Below are positions 16,845 through 25,097 of a stretch of DNA of 46,027 bases, piece by piece. The stretch comes from Myxococcota bacterium (lineage in GTDB: Bacteria > Myxococcota_A > UBA796 > UBA9615 > JAKLKC01). The translations under genes were made by a program, and so were the position numbers. How positions within the stretch are numbered: position 1 is the first letter of the stretch; every line of letters starts with the position of its first letter. The notes beneath the pieces are model-generated. The model saw only the letters and a program-made list of their open reading frames with translations, had not been told where the DNA came from and did not search any database. The stretch spans positions 1 through 46,027 of the forward strand of contig JAKLKC010000053.1 of the NCBI GenBank assembly GCA_023150875.1, written 5' to 3'.

Positions 16845-19089
16845 CGCCGCCGTCACCCGGTGGATCGCGCGCCCCCTGTTCGAGGCGGGCTTCCTGCGCC
16901 TCCACGTCGCCGAGCTGTCCGTGGTGCTCGGCACGGGCAAGGAGTGGAGGCGATTCCGGCCCGATCCCCACGCGCGGCTGTTCGAGGCGGCGTTCTTCGC
17001 CTGCCCACCGGGGCCGAGGTACCTCGCCCGGCACCGCGACGAGGCTTGGGCGACCCTCCGGGACCCGGTCCTCTCCGTGGGGCGGCCCTGGGAGCGGTTC
17101 CGCGAGGTCCTGGCCCTCCTCCGGAGCCGATCCCCCCGGGCGGAGCCGGGGAGACCGGGGATGCTGGAGATCTGGCGCGGGCTGGGGAACGAGACCCAGG
17201 CGTCCGAGCCGCTGCTGGCGGACGGGGGAGCGGCTGACGGTGGGGAGAACCGGTTGCCCGGCGGCGACCTGCGTGCACGGTACGAGGTCCACGCCCACCT
17301 CTACGGCGCCGTCCCCTTCGAGCACCTGTGGACGGGCTGGCTGGGGAACGAGCGGTGGGCCCGGCAGTTGGAGGGCGTGCCGTTTCGGTCCTGCGGCTGG
17401 GAGATGAACGGTGCCGAGGCCGTCGCCCTGGCCAGGAGAGTGGCGGCGGAGCTCGGGGCTCCCATGGCGGACGGCGAGGTGGAGTCCCGGTGGTGCGCCT
17501 CCCTCGTCCAGGGTCTGGCGGGCGGCGGTGTCGGCGCCCCCGGGCTCCGCGGGCGGCGGGGCGTCCTGGCGGTGGGATACCTGGCCCTCCGGGGCGCGGT
17601 CCGAGAGGCCCTCGTGGTGGGGCCGGGCGAGGTTGGCCTCGACTCGTTCAGGACCTCGTATGATCGATACGCCGACGCCCAGTTCATGGCCCGCGACGCC
17701 CCGGGCAACCAGGACCGCCGGCTCGTTCGCGCCGCCCTGGACCGTTACGCGGGGGAGGGGGTCCAAGGGGTCGAGCTCCGGCCGGCGCTCAACGGGCGCG
17801 GCCCCGCCGAGACCGTCGTCCGGCTGCGGGACTGCGTCCTGGGGTACTTCGATCACCTGGAGGCGGCGTGGAAGGGGAGTGGCGCGGGGAGGGCGCTGCG
17901 CTTCGGGCTGGTGCCGTCGCTGATCCGCCAGGCCCACCTGGAGCCCGGACTCCGGACCTCCTCGCTGGACGCCTGGGAGGGCCAGGCGGCGGCTTGGGCG
18001 CGGCAGGTGGAGCACCTGCTGGTGGCCGTGGGGGAGGTGCCCTGGCTGCGGTACTTCCTGGTGGGGTTGGACGTGGCCGCCGGGGAGAGGGGCTGCCCGC
18101 CCCGGGCGGTCGCGCCCGCCCTGGGGCGGGTCCAGGCGTACAACCGCGCCCTGGGGCTGGAGTGGGCGCGCCCGGGGCGGGAGATCCAGGTGGACCTGTT
18201 GAGGCGGGCGTTCGAGAGTGCGGGCCGCGGGAGGGGGGCGGACCTGCTGCTGGAGGAGCTGGGGAGGGCGAGGGAGATCCCCCCGGCGCGGATCGGGCTC
18301 ACCGTCCACGCGGGCGAGGACTTCCTGGACCCCGTGACCGGACTCCGGCACGTGTGGGAGGCCGCCGAGGTCCTGGACCTCCAACCGGGGGATCGGATCG
18401 GGCACGGGATCGCCCTCGGGCTGCACCCGGCCGCCCTCCGCCAGGTCCTGGACGCCCGGTGTCACGGCCCCGGGCGGGACGTCGAGTCCCTGGGGGGTGA
18501 CCGGTGGCGCCTGCTCAAGCCCCGGGGGACCCACCTGCTGGACCTGGCGTGGGAGTTCCGGATCGGGGAGCCCGCGGAACGGGGTGCGCTCGCGGAGACG
18601 ATCGGGCGGGTGGCGGTGGGCTCCTTCGGCTACCCCGCGCGGGTGGATCGGCTGCTCCGTGACCTGGTCGCCGCCGGCTCCGTGCCCCACCCGGTGCTGC
18701 CGGGGATCCGCTACCGGGCCGAGGGGGACGTGGGCCCCGAGGACCGGGAGTGGGTGGTGGTGGACCGGGACTGGCTCCGGAGGTTCGAGGTCGTCCGGGA
18801 GCGCACCATCGCCCGAGTGGAGCGCCGGGGGCTGACCGTCGAGTCCTGCCCCACCTCGAACTGCGTCGTCTCGGGGCTCGAGGTGCCACCCATCGGCGAG
18901 CTCTCGTCGCACCCGGATCTCCGGGTCGCCCTGGCGACCGACGATCCCGGCCTGCTGGACGCCTGGCCGGGGGGGGAGGCGAGCCGTGCCCTGGTGGCCA
19001 TCCGGGGGCGGATGGGCCCGGGAGCTGCGTGGGCGGGGCTGGAGCGGGTCGTGGGGGAAGCGGAGCGGTCGAGCTTCATCGCCCCCTGA
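16825..19089 (+). CDS. RdrB-like adenosine deaminase
   Basis: 754 residues from GTG 16825, overlapping the ATPase gene by 20 bp. All adenosine deaminase active-site positions are present: zinc ligands H156/H158 (VHAHLYG), H495 and catalytic E498 (VHAGED), H527 (RIGHGIALG) and D706/D707 (ATDDPG); SCPTSNCVVSG (674-684) is the usual strand before them. The spacing is far larger than in housekeeping adenosine deaminase, and there are about 150 extra N-terminal residues. Size, divergence and pairing with a KAP-like ATPase match RdrB of RADAR, which deaminates adenosine in RNA or nucleotides. No CARF or SAVED domain is seen here; sensing would have to come from the ATPase. Confidence 0.88.
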   Translation: MPRANADAAVTRWIARPLFEAGFLRLHVAELSVVLGTGKEWRRFRPDPHARLFEAAFFACPPGPRYLARHRDEAWATLRDPVLSVGRPWERFREVLALLRSRSPRAEPGRPGMLEIWRGLGNETQASEPLLADGGAADGGENRLPGGDLRARYEVHAHLYGAVPFEHLWTGWLGNERWARQLEGVPFRSCGWEMNGAEAVALARRVAAELGAPMADGEVESRWCASLVQGLAGGGVGAPGLRGRRGVLAVGYLALRGAVREALVVGPGEVGLDSFRTSYDRYADAQFMARDAPGNQDRRLVRAALDRYAGEGVQGVELRPALNGRGPAETVVRLRDCVLGYFDHLEAAWKGSGAGRALRFGLVPSLIRQAHLEPGLRTSSLDAWEGQAAAWARQVEHLLVAVGEVPWLRYFLVGLDVAAGERGCPPRAVAPALGRVQAYNRALGLEWARPGREIQVDLLRRAFESAGRGRGADLLLEELGRAREIPPARIGLTVHAGEDFLDPVTGLRHVWEAAEVLDLQPGDRIGHGIALGLHPAALRQVLDARCHGPGRDVESLGGDRWRLLKPRGTHLLDLAWEFRIGEPAERGALAETIGRVAVGSFGYPARVDRLLRDLVAAGSVPHPVLPGIRYRAEGDVGPEDREWVVVDRDWLRRFEVVRERTIARVERRGLTVESCPTSNCVVSGLEVPPIGELSSHPDLRVALATDDPGLLDAWPGGEASRALVAIRGRMGPGAAWAGLERVVGEAERSSFIAP

Positions 19090-19097
19090 GGGGGGCG
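19080..19097 (+). terminator. hairpin at the end of the deaminase gene
   Basis: Perfect 7-bp stem CGCCCCC / GGGGGCG with a 4-nt TGAG loop; the deaminase stop codon lies in the loop. No T tract follows, so it is only a terminator-like structure or a 3'-end stabiliser. Confidence 0.4.
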
Positions 19098-19122
19098 GGC
19101 GTGGGAGCGTCCGGCGGGGCGG

Positions 19123-19144
19123 CGCCACCCTGGGCGGGGTGGCG
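19123..19144 (+). terminator. second hairpin after the defence operon
   Basis: Perfect 8-bp stem CGCCACCC / GGGTGGCG with a 6-nt loop (TGGGCG), 26 bp beyond the first hairpin. Together they form a tandem pair between the deaminase gene and the next ORF. No T run is present, so Rho-independent termination is uncertain. Confidence 0.4.
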
Positions 19145-19165
19145 GCGGAGGACAGGTTCTGGCCC

Positions 19166-20278
19166 ATGCCCTCCGACTCCTCCCTCACCCTCTTCCTCTG
19201 CGGCGACGTCATGGTCGGGCGAGGGGTGGACCAGGTGCTCCCCCATCCATCGGAGCCGGAGTTGCGGGAGGAGTTCGTCCGGGACGCCAGGGACTACGTG
19301 CTCCTCGCGGAGCGGCGCTCCGGGCCCGTTCCGCGGGGCGTGCCCCCGGCGTGGCCCTGGGGGGAGGCCCTGGCGGAGATCGAGAGGGCGGGGGCGGTGG
19401 CGCGGGTGGCGAACCTGGAGACCAGCGTCACCCGCGGCGGCGACTTCTGGCCCGGAAAGGGGATCCACTACCGGATGAGCCCCGGGAACGTGGGGTGCCT
19501 GGGGGCGGCGGGGCTGGACGTGTGCGTGCTGGCCAACAACCACGTCATGGACTTCGGGGTCCCCGGACTGCTGGAGACCCTGGAAACCCTGGAGCGGCAC
19601 GGGATCCGGACCGCGGGCGCCGGCCGCGACCTCGCCTCCGCCCGCCGGCCCGCGGCGGTGGAGATCGGGGGCGGGAGGTTGCTGGTGTTCGGGATCGGCG
19701 GTTGGGACAGCGGGATCCCCCCCGGGTGGGCCGCCACGCCGGAGCGGCCCGGGGTGGACTGGGTGCTGGCGTTCACCGACGACGCCGCCGACGAGGTGGC
19801 GGAGCGGGTGCGGCGGGTGAAGCGGCCCGGGGACCTGGCCGTGGTCTCCGTCCACTGGGGCTCCAACTGGGGGTACGCGGTGCCCCCCGAGCACACCCGC
19901 TTCGCCCACCGTCTGGTGGAGGGCGGGGTGGACCTGGTCCACGGGCACTCCTCCCACCACCCCCGCCCGGTGGAGGTGTACCGGGAGCGGCTCATCCTCT
20001 ACGGGTGCGGCGACTTCATCAACGATTACGAGGGTATAGAGGGCTACGGTGCGTTCCGGGGCGACCTGGTGCTGGCGTGGTTCCCGGTGCTGCAGAGGAA
20101 CACCGGGCGCCTCCTGGGGCTGGAGATGAGCCCCCTGCGGACCCGGGGGATGAGGCTTCACCGGGCGTCGGAGCCGGAGGGGCGCTGGCTCCGGGAAGTG
20201 CTGAGCTTCGCGTGCGCCCCGTTGGGCTCCTCCGTGGAGCTCGGCCCCGAGGGTAGACTCCGGCTCGCTTGGACCTGA
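19166..20278 (+). CDS. CapA-family (PGA_cap) metallophosphatase-like protein
   Basis: 370 residues from ATG 19166; a GTG a few codons upstream is possible. Family motifs: LFLCGDVMVGRG near the N-terminus, NLETSVT (conserved Asn-Leu-Glu), VLANNHVMDFG, VVSVHWGSNW, VHGHSSHHPRPVE and LILYGCGDFINDYEG. These are the metal and substrate ligands of the CapA/PgsA calcineurin-like fold used in poly-glutamate capsule synthesis. No signal peptide or membrane segment is obvious, so an intracellular phosphatase or ligase-partner role is possible. It follows the defence operon by 76 bp on the same strand but is separated by two hairpins, so I do not count it as a defence gene. Confidence 0.8.
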   Translation: MPSDSSLTLFLCGDVMVGRGVDQVLPHPSEPELREEFVRDARDYVLLAERRSGPVPRGVPPAWPWGEALAEIERAGAVARVANLETSVTRGGDFWPGKGIHYRMSPGNVGCLGAAGLDVCVLANNHVMDFGVPGLLETLETLERHGIRTAGAGRDLASARRPAAVEIGGGRLLVFGIGGWDSGIPPGWAATPERPGVDWVLAFTDDAADEVAERVRRVKRPGDLAVVSVHWGSNWGYAVPPEHTRFAHRLVEGGVDLVHGHSSHHPRPVEVYRERLILYGCGDFINDYEGIEGYGAFRGDLVLAWFPVLQRNTGRLLGLEMSPLRTRGMRLHRASEPEGRWLREVLSFACAPLGSSVELGPEGRLRLAWT

Positions 20279-20300
20279 AGAAGGGCCGCAGCCCCTCGGT

Positions 20301-20315
20301 GGTCCGCATCGGACC
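20301..20315 (+). terminator. short hairpin after the CapA-like gene
   Basis: Perfect palindrome GGTCCG-CAT-CGGACC 22 bp after the stop codon and upstream of the next promoter. There is no T tract. The position fits transcript ending, but the structure is short. Confidence 0.3.
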
Positions 20316-20345
20316 CAGTCACTCACCGTTTCGGATGCCTGTTCC

Positions 20346-20375
20346 TTGACGCGCCAGCGGATCCCTCGGTAGTCT
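20346..20375 (+). promoter_or_regulatory. sigma-70 promoter of the HEAT-repeat gene
   Basis: TTGACG (20346-20351), 18-bp spacer, TAGTCT (20370-20375). The predicted start of transcription is about 20 bp before the ATG at 20406, which has its own ribosome binding site (GGGGAGG). Confidence 0.6.
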
Positions 20376-20405
20376 GGCCGACGTCGCACGGGTGGGGAGG
20401 CCGCC

Positions 20406-22835
20406 ATGGGGTTCTGGGACTGGCTGTTCGGGCAGCGGCGAGAGAAGGACGCGGAGACGATCACCGCGGAAAGGCCGCCCGGATCGGGGGGGCCCGAGCG
20501 GGCCGCGGTCTCCGCGTGGCCGCAGGACGCTCCCGAGGGCACGCTCTTCACCTTCGACGACGCGACCCAGGATCCGCGCCCCTTCTTCGGAGTCTGCGTC
20601 GAGATCGCCCGCACGCACTGCGCCGGGAGCGGGGTGAGGATCGGTCTCTTCGCGGGCGAGAGCGGGCCGGTCGTCGGCATCATGGGGCCCGCGGGTTCCG
20701 CGCTCGCCTTCCGGGCGGCCTTCTTCCAGCACCAGGGCAAGCTGCTGGAGGCGACCGGCAAGCCCCTCGCGCAGGTGCGCCCCAGTGGGTACGTGACGAA
20801 CGTCGCCGACAAGGGGAACGTGCTCGGGGACGACCGGCGCTACCGCGCGCTCCGCGATGCCATCGGTCACGGGTCGCTTCGCCTGGTCGAATCCGAGGAG
20901 GCACCCGCCGGGCGCCCACCGAGTGCGCCGGCTTCACCGGCCCCGTCCGTGACCGCCGCTGCACCGGCTGTGCCTGCGGCGCCGGACCCGCTCGCCGCCC
21001 TGCCCGCGCCACTGCGTGAAGCGCTCGACGGCATCCGCGGTCTCGACCACGAGCATTCCGCCCGCCTCGCCAGCGGCCAACCGACCCGCGACGACGTCTG
21101 GGGGCTCGCCCGGGACGGTCGCACCGCGGAACTGGTGCGGATCCTCGGGCAGCCATCGGCGGCCCAAGTCCATGGGCTCATCGCGGAGCGGCTGGCCGAG
21201 CTTGGACACGTCGCCGCGGCACCCGCCATCCATGCCGCCGGCCTGGACGCAGCGCCGGGCAAGCGGACCGACTTCGGACACGCTCTCGCCCAGCTCGGTC
21301 GGCCGGAAGCGGCGTTCTACCTGGCTGAAGCCATCGAAGGCGTGGATGCCTGGTCGGATACCGCCACGCGCCTGAAGGCGAAGCTCCTCGCGCTCCCGCG
21401 CGCCGAGGCCGAGGCCGTCCTCTTGGAGGCAGGCGACGGCGGTGGGTCCACGGCGGGGGTGGAGCGTGCGCTCGACATCCTCGGCAGCCATCGCCTGCTG
21501 CCGGCGATCGAGGCGAGGCTGGCAGCCGCCGCGGCGGGCAGCGACGACGAGAGGTATGCACTGCTGGCTCTCGGAGAACGGCGGCCGCCGGTCACCGAGC
21601 GGCTGGCCAGCCTCCTCGATGCGCGCCGGCAGAGCCGGGAGAGGGTGATAGACGCGCTGGGACGGACGGGGGATCCCAGGGCGGCGGAGCGGTTGCTCGG
21701 CCTCTGGGGTGAGGCGTCGCTGCGGTTCGAGCTCGCCGTCGCGTTCGGCCGGCTCAAGGCGACCTCGGCCGCCCCGCTCCTGGTCGAAGAGCTGAGGGCG
21801 TCCATCCGCGATGGAGGCCACACGTGGGACCTCTACCGGGCGCTCGCGGCGATCCCCGGTGCGACCCTGCCCGAGGATCTCGCCCTCGCCGTGGCACGCG
21901 TCGGCGTCGGGCGGTGGCGGGAAGCGGACGACCGGATGGACTTCAGGGGCAAGGAGGCCGTCGAAGCCGAGATGGGCGCCGGCCTGCTCGACGCCGGGCT
22001 CACCGCGCTGCTCGCCGATGACGACGCGAAGACGCGTCGCATCGCGGCGGGGGCACTCGCGGGAGCCATCGACAGCCTCGGGATCGCGGGCGGCGACCCC
22101 GACGCGATCGCACGGCGCGCCGAACTGATGGCGCGCCGGCCCGGCGGCGGCCTGGACGCGGCGCAGGCCCTCGCCGCTCGCCTGGAGGTCGAGACCGATT
22201 CCCACCTGCGCTACTGCCTCGGTTACGCGATCGAGAAGCTCGCCCATCCCGGCGTGCGCGACGCCTGCGAACGGATCCTCCGCGACCGATCGCGCGGAGA
22301 GCGCGGGATCCTCGCGAGCTACCTCGGGTGCGTCGGCGACCGCGCGAGCGTCCCGGCGCTCATCGAGGCCCTGGCGGACCCGGACGCGAAGGTGCGGGAC
22401 GCGGCGGCGAGCGCGCTCGGGAGTCTCGGCGACACGGCCGCCGTCCCGGGCCTCCGGCAGGCCCTCGCGGACCCCGTCGACGACGTGTGTGCGGGGGCGG
22501 CGCTGGCCCTGGGGAAGCTCGGCGCGCGCGAGGCGGTGCCCGACCTGCTCAGGCTCCTTCGGGAGCGTCCGGCCAAGGAGCAGGCCCTCGTCAGCGCGCT
22601 CGGCGCGCTCGCCGGCGAGGACTCGGCGGACGTGCTCGGGGGGATCGCCGCCGGCGGGCGCGACGTCTTCGCGGCGGCGAGTGCCGCGGCGGCGCTCATC
22701 CGCATCGACACCGTACGCACGCACGAGTGGCTCGCCCGGGCGTGGCTCGGTTCGCCTCACCCGCAGGTCAAGGGTCCCGCCGAGCGGCACCTTCGCGCCC
22801 GGTACCTGGGCGGGGAACGCGTAGCGGGTCGGTAG
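20406..22835 (+). CDS. HEAT-repeat protein with unknown N-terminal domain
   Basis: 809 residues; ATG 20406 is preceded by GTGGGGAGG. The C-terminal part (about 620-790) shows clear PBS-lyase-type HEAT repeats: SVPALIEALADPDAKVRDAAASALG, then AVPGLRQAL and AVPDLLRLL units (runs abbreviated). Looser helical repeats run from about 200. The first ~150 residues (FFGVCVEIARTHCAGSG, IGLFAGESGPVVGIMG) form a domain I do not recognise, joined by an Ala/Pro linker. No catalytic motif is seen; a scaffold role is likely. Codon and word usage look different from neighbours (fewer CCC/GGG runs, more GCG and CTC), which suggests separate ancestry. Confidence 0.75.
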   Translation: MGFWDWLFGQRREKDAETITAERPPGSGGPERAAVSAWPQDAPEGTLFTFDDATQDPRPFFGVCVEIARTHCAGSGVRIGLFAGESGPVVGIMGPAGSALAFRAAFFQHQGKLLEATGKPLAQVRPSGYVTNVADKGNVLGDDRRYRALRDAIGHGSLRLVESEEAPAGRPPSAPASPAPSVTAAAPAVPAAPDPLAALPAPLREALDGIRGLDHEHSARLASGQPTRDDVWGLARDGRTAELVRILGQPSAAQVHGLIAERLAELGHVAAAPAIHAAGLDAAPGKRTDFGHALAQLGRPEAAFYLAEAIEGVDAWSDTATRLKAKLLALPRAEAEAVLLEAGDGGGSTAGVERALDILGSHRLLPAIEARLAAAAAGSDDERYALLALGERRPPVTERLASLLDARRQSRERVIDALGRTGDPRAAERLLGLWGEASLRFELAVAFGRLKATSAAPLLVEELRASIRDGGHTWDLYRALAAIPGATLPEDLALAVARVGVGRWREADDRMDFRGKEAVEAEMGAGLLDAGLTALLADDDAKTRRIAAGALAGAIDSLGIAGGDPDAIARRAELMARRPGGGLDAAQALAARLEVETDSHLRYCLGYAIEKLAHPGVRDACERILRDRSRGERGILASYLGCVGDRASVPALIEALADPDAKVRDAAASALGSLGDTAAVPGLRQALADPVDDVCAGAALALGKLGAREAVPDLLRLLRERPAKEQALVSALGALAGEDSADVLGGIAAGGRDVFAAASAAAALIRIDTVRTHEWLARAWLGSPHPQVKGPAERHLRARYLGGERVAGR

Positions 22836-23106
22836 CGATCCCGGCCTCGGGTCTCGCATTCCTGGGCTGCTGCGGCTCGTCCTGGCCGGCCGCGGCGTCG
22901 TCGCGGTGCCGGATTCCTGGGTCGAGGAGGATCCACTACGCCTCCCGCGAGATCCGGCCCCGCTCCTCGCCGGGGCGCGGCCAGCCCTGGACCTCGCGAC
23001 GGCCTGGGGGTGCGAGAACCAAGTCCGAGGGGCGTGGTTGCGCACCCGGCGCTCGGCGCCCAAGCTGGGGGGAGCGGCGCCCCTCCCGCGCGCCGCCCGG
23101 AGGTCC

Positions 23107-23913
23107 GTGACCGCCCTCCCCGATCCGCCCGCCGTCCTGGTGGGATGCTGCGGCTTCGCCTACCGGGAGTGGGAGGGAGCGTTCTACCCCGAGGGGATCC
23201 GGGGGACCGCGGCGCGGCTCGACTTCTACGCCTCCCGCTTCCGCCTGCTGGAGCTGGACTTCACCTACTACGGCATGCCCACGGCGAAGGGCCTGGCCCG
23301 GTACGCCCGGGGGGACCTGGCCGTGGTGGTGAAGGCCCACCGCTCCATGACCCACGAGCGGGACGCCGGCCCCGGGGGGTTCGCCCGGTTCCGGGAGGCC
23401 CTGGGACCCCTGGTGGAGGCCGGGAACCTGCTGGCGGTCCTGGGCCAGTTCCCCCAGTCGTTCCGGTGGGACCGCGGGAGCGCCGAGTACCTGCGGGACT
23501 TCCACGAGGGCATGGGGGGGATCCCCTGGGCCCTGGAGACCCGCTCGGCGAGCTGGGACGAGCCCCGGGTCCGGGAGTGGCTGGCCCGGAAGGGGATCGC
23601 CCTGTGCCTGCCGGACCAGCCCCGGCTCCCGGGCCTCTTCCCGCCCCGGACCTACGCCACCGCGGGGCTCTCCTACGTGCGCTTCCACGGCCGCAACGCC
23701 GGGGCCTGGCACGCCCACGCCGAGGCGGCGGAGCGGTACACCTGGGACTACCGGGACGCCGAGCTGGCGGAGTGGGTGGAGCGGGTCGCGGAGCTGGCGC
23801 GGCGGGCCGCGCGGGTCGCCGTCGCCTTCAACAACCACAACTTCGGCGCGGCCCCCCGGGACGCGGCGCGCTTCGCGGCGATGCTGGAGGAGAAGGGGAT
23901 CCGGGTGGGGTAG
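23107..23913 (+). CDS. DUF72 family protein
   Basis: 268 residues from GTG 23107, preceded by GGAGG at the right spacing; the frame is open further upstream but that part is not conserved-looking. The start VLVGCCGFAYREWEGAFYP matches the DUF72 N-terminus (G-x-SG-x2-Y-x2-W), with LELDFTYYGMP, VVVKAHRSMTHER, LGQFPQSF and a C-terminal YVRFHGRN followed by VAVAFNNHNFG. The fold is a TIM barrel; biochemical function is not established. It converges with the nitrilase-family gene 21 bp away. Confidence 0.88.
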   Translation: MTALPDPPAVLVGCCGFAYREWEGAFYPEGIRGTAARLDFYASRFRLLELDFTYYGMPTAKGLARYARGDLAVVVKAHRSMTHERDAGPGGFARFREALGPLVEAGNLLAVLGQFPQSFRWDRGSAEYLRDFHEGMGGIPWALETRSASWDEPRVREWLARKGIALCLPDQPRLPGLFPPRTYATAGLSYVRFHGRNAGAWHAHAEAAERYTWDYRDAELAEWVERVAELARRAARVAVAFNNHNFGAAPRDAARFAAMLEEKGIRVG

Positions 23914-23934
23914 GGGAGGGGCGGGTGGGGCGCG

Positions 23935-24762
23935 CTACGGCCCCTTCACGGCGTCCGGCCAGGGGAGGCGGGCGTGGCGCAGCGCGGGCAGCTCGGCGCG
24001 GATCCGGTCCTGGGCGGCCAGGTCCAGGCGGGCGGTGGCGAAGCCCTCGCCGTCGGGGACCGTGGCCAGCACCGTCCCCCAGGGGTCCACGATCATCGAG
24101 CGCCCGTGGGAGGCGCGGCGGCCCCCGTGGGGGCCCCACTGGCCCGGGGCGATCACGAAGGCCTGGTCCTCGATGGCCCGGGCCCGGAGCAGCACCTCCC
24201 AGTGGTCCTTGCCGGTGTGGGCGGTGAAGGCCGAGGGGACGAAGAGGAGGCGGGCCCCCCGGGCCACCAGGGCGCGGTACAGCTCCGGGAAGCGCAGGTC
24301 GTAGCATACGCTGAGGCCGGCGGGGCCCCAGGGAGTGTCGGCGACGACGAGATCGCCCCCCGGCAACACGGTGGCCGACTCCCGCACTTCGGCCCCCCCG
24401 GGGATGGCGACGTCGAAGAGGTGGACCTTCCGGTACACCGCCACCCGGTCCCCCCGGGGACCGTAGAGGACCGACGTGTTGTAGACCCGCCCCGGGTCCG
24501 GGGACCTCTCGTGGATGGAGCCGGCCAGCAGCCAGATCTCCAGGTCCCGGGCCAGCTCCGCCATGCGTCGGCACGTCGGGCCGTCCAGGGGCTCGGCGAT
24601 CCGCAGCTTCTCGTCCTCGGGGCCGATGAAGGGGAACGCCTCCGGCAGGGCCACCAGGCCCGCCCCGGAGCGGGCCGCCTCCCGGACCCACGCCGAGGCG
24701 CGCTCGACGTTGGCGGCGATGTCGGCGGTCGCGTTCAACTGCACCACCGCGACGGGGCTCAC
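23935..24762 (-). CDS. carbon-nitrogen hydrolase (Nit/omega-amidase-like)
   Basis: 275 residues from GTG 24762, preceded by GGGAGGG. The nitrilase-fold triad is visible: Glu in LVALPEAFPF, Lys in YRKVHLFDV and Cys in LSVCYDLRFPELYR; the SYDLRFPE pattern is that of the Nit1/Nit2 branch, which hydrolyses deaminated glutathione or alpha-keto acid amides. The full family length is present. A housekeeping metabolite-repair role is likely. It is divergent from the small basic protein gene, with a clear promoter for that gene in the gap. Confidence 0.88.
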   Translation of the reverse strand: MSPVAVVQLNATADIAANVERASAWVREAARSGAGLVALPEAFPFIGPEDEKLRIAEPLDGPTCRRMAELARDLEIWLLAGSIHERSPDPGRVYNTSVLYGPRGDRVAVYRKVHLFDVAIPGGAEVRESATVLPGGDLVVADTPWGPAGLSVCYDLRFPELYRALVARGARLLFVPSAFTAHTGKDHWEVLLRARAIEDQAFVIAPGQWGPHGGRRASHGRSMIVDPWGTVLATVPDGEGFATARLDLAAQDRIRAELPALRHARLPWPDAVKGP

Positions 24763-24789
24763 GGACCCTCCCGCGCGCCCCGCCCTCGC

Positions 24790-24818
24790 TTGACGGGCCG
24801 GGTGCGCCTCCTTAGACT
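24790..24818 (+). promoter_or_regulatory. strong sigma-70 promoter for the small basic protein gene
   Basis: TTGACG (24790-24795), exactly 17 bp, TAGACT (24813-24818). It lies 64 bp upstream of the GTG at 24883 and is one of the clearest promoters in the window. Confidence 0.7.
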
Positions 24819-24882
24819 GCGCTGCCTCTTCACCCGACCCACCCCCGAGCGGCCGGCCCGTCGCCGCCCCCCGGAGATCGCC

Positions 24883-25035
24883 GTGGCCTCTTCCACCAAG
24901 CAGACCAGCAACGTCCGTCGCGCCAAGATGACCAAGCGCGGTCAGGAGCGCAAGCGCGCCTCCCGCGGCAAGGGCACGACCCCCAAGTTCCCCATCCATC
25001 CCGACCAGGGCTCGAAGGAGTCCGGCCAGAGCTGA
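24883..25035 (+). CDS. 50-residue basic conserved-type small protein
   Basis: 50 residues starting VASSTKQTSNVRRAKMTKRGQ (first 20 shown in part), Lys/Arg-rich, with the C-terminal motif KGTTPKFPIHP. I recall similar tiny basic proteins ending in a GTTP-x-FPIH motif in deltaproteobacterial genomes, but no function is known to me. The GTG start follows GGAG with 8-nt spacing, and a consensus promoter lies 64 bp upstream, so it is very probably expressed. The charge suggests nucleic-acid or ribosome binding; this is inference. Confidence 0.75.
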   Translation: MASSTKQTSNVRRAKMTKRGQERKRASRGKGTTPKFPIHPDQGSKESGQS

Positions 25036-25097
25036 GGCCCGCTCCGGCGTCGCCCTCCCCGCGGCCTCTCCCTCTCCCTACCCTGCCCATCCGGTTA

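Noticed and set aside
19166-20278. CapA-like gene as a third component of the RADAR-like module
   Set aside because: Same strand and only 76 bp away, but two hairpins intervene, there is no overlap, and the family is known from capsule synthesis rather than defence.
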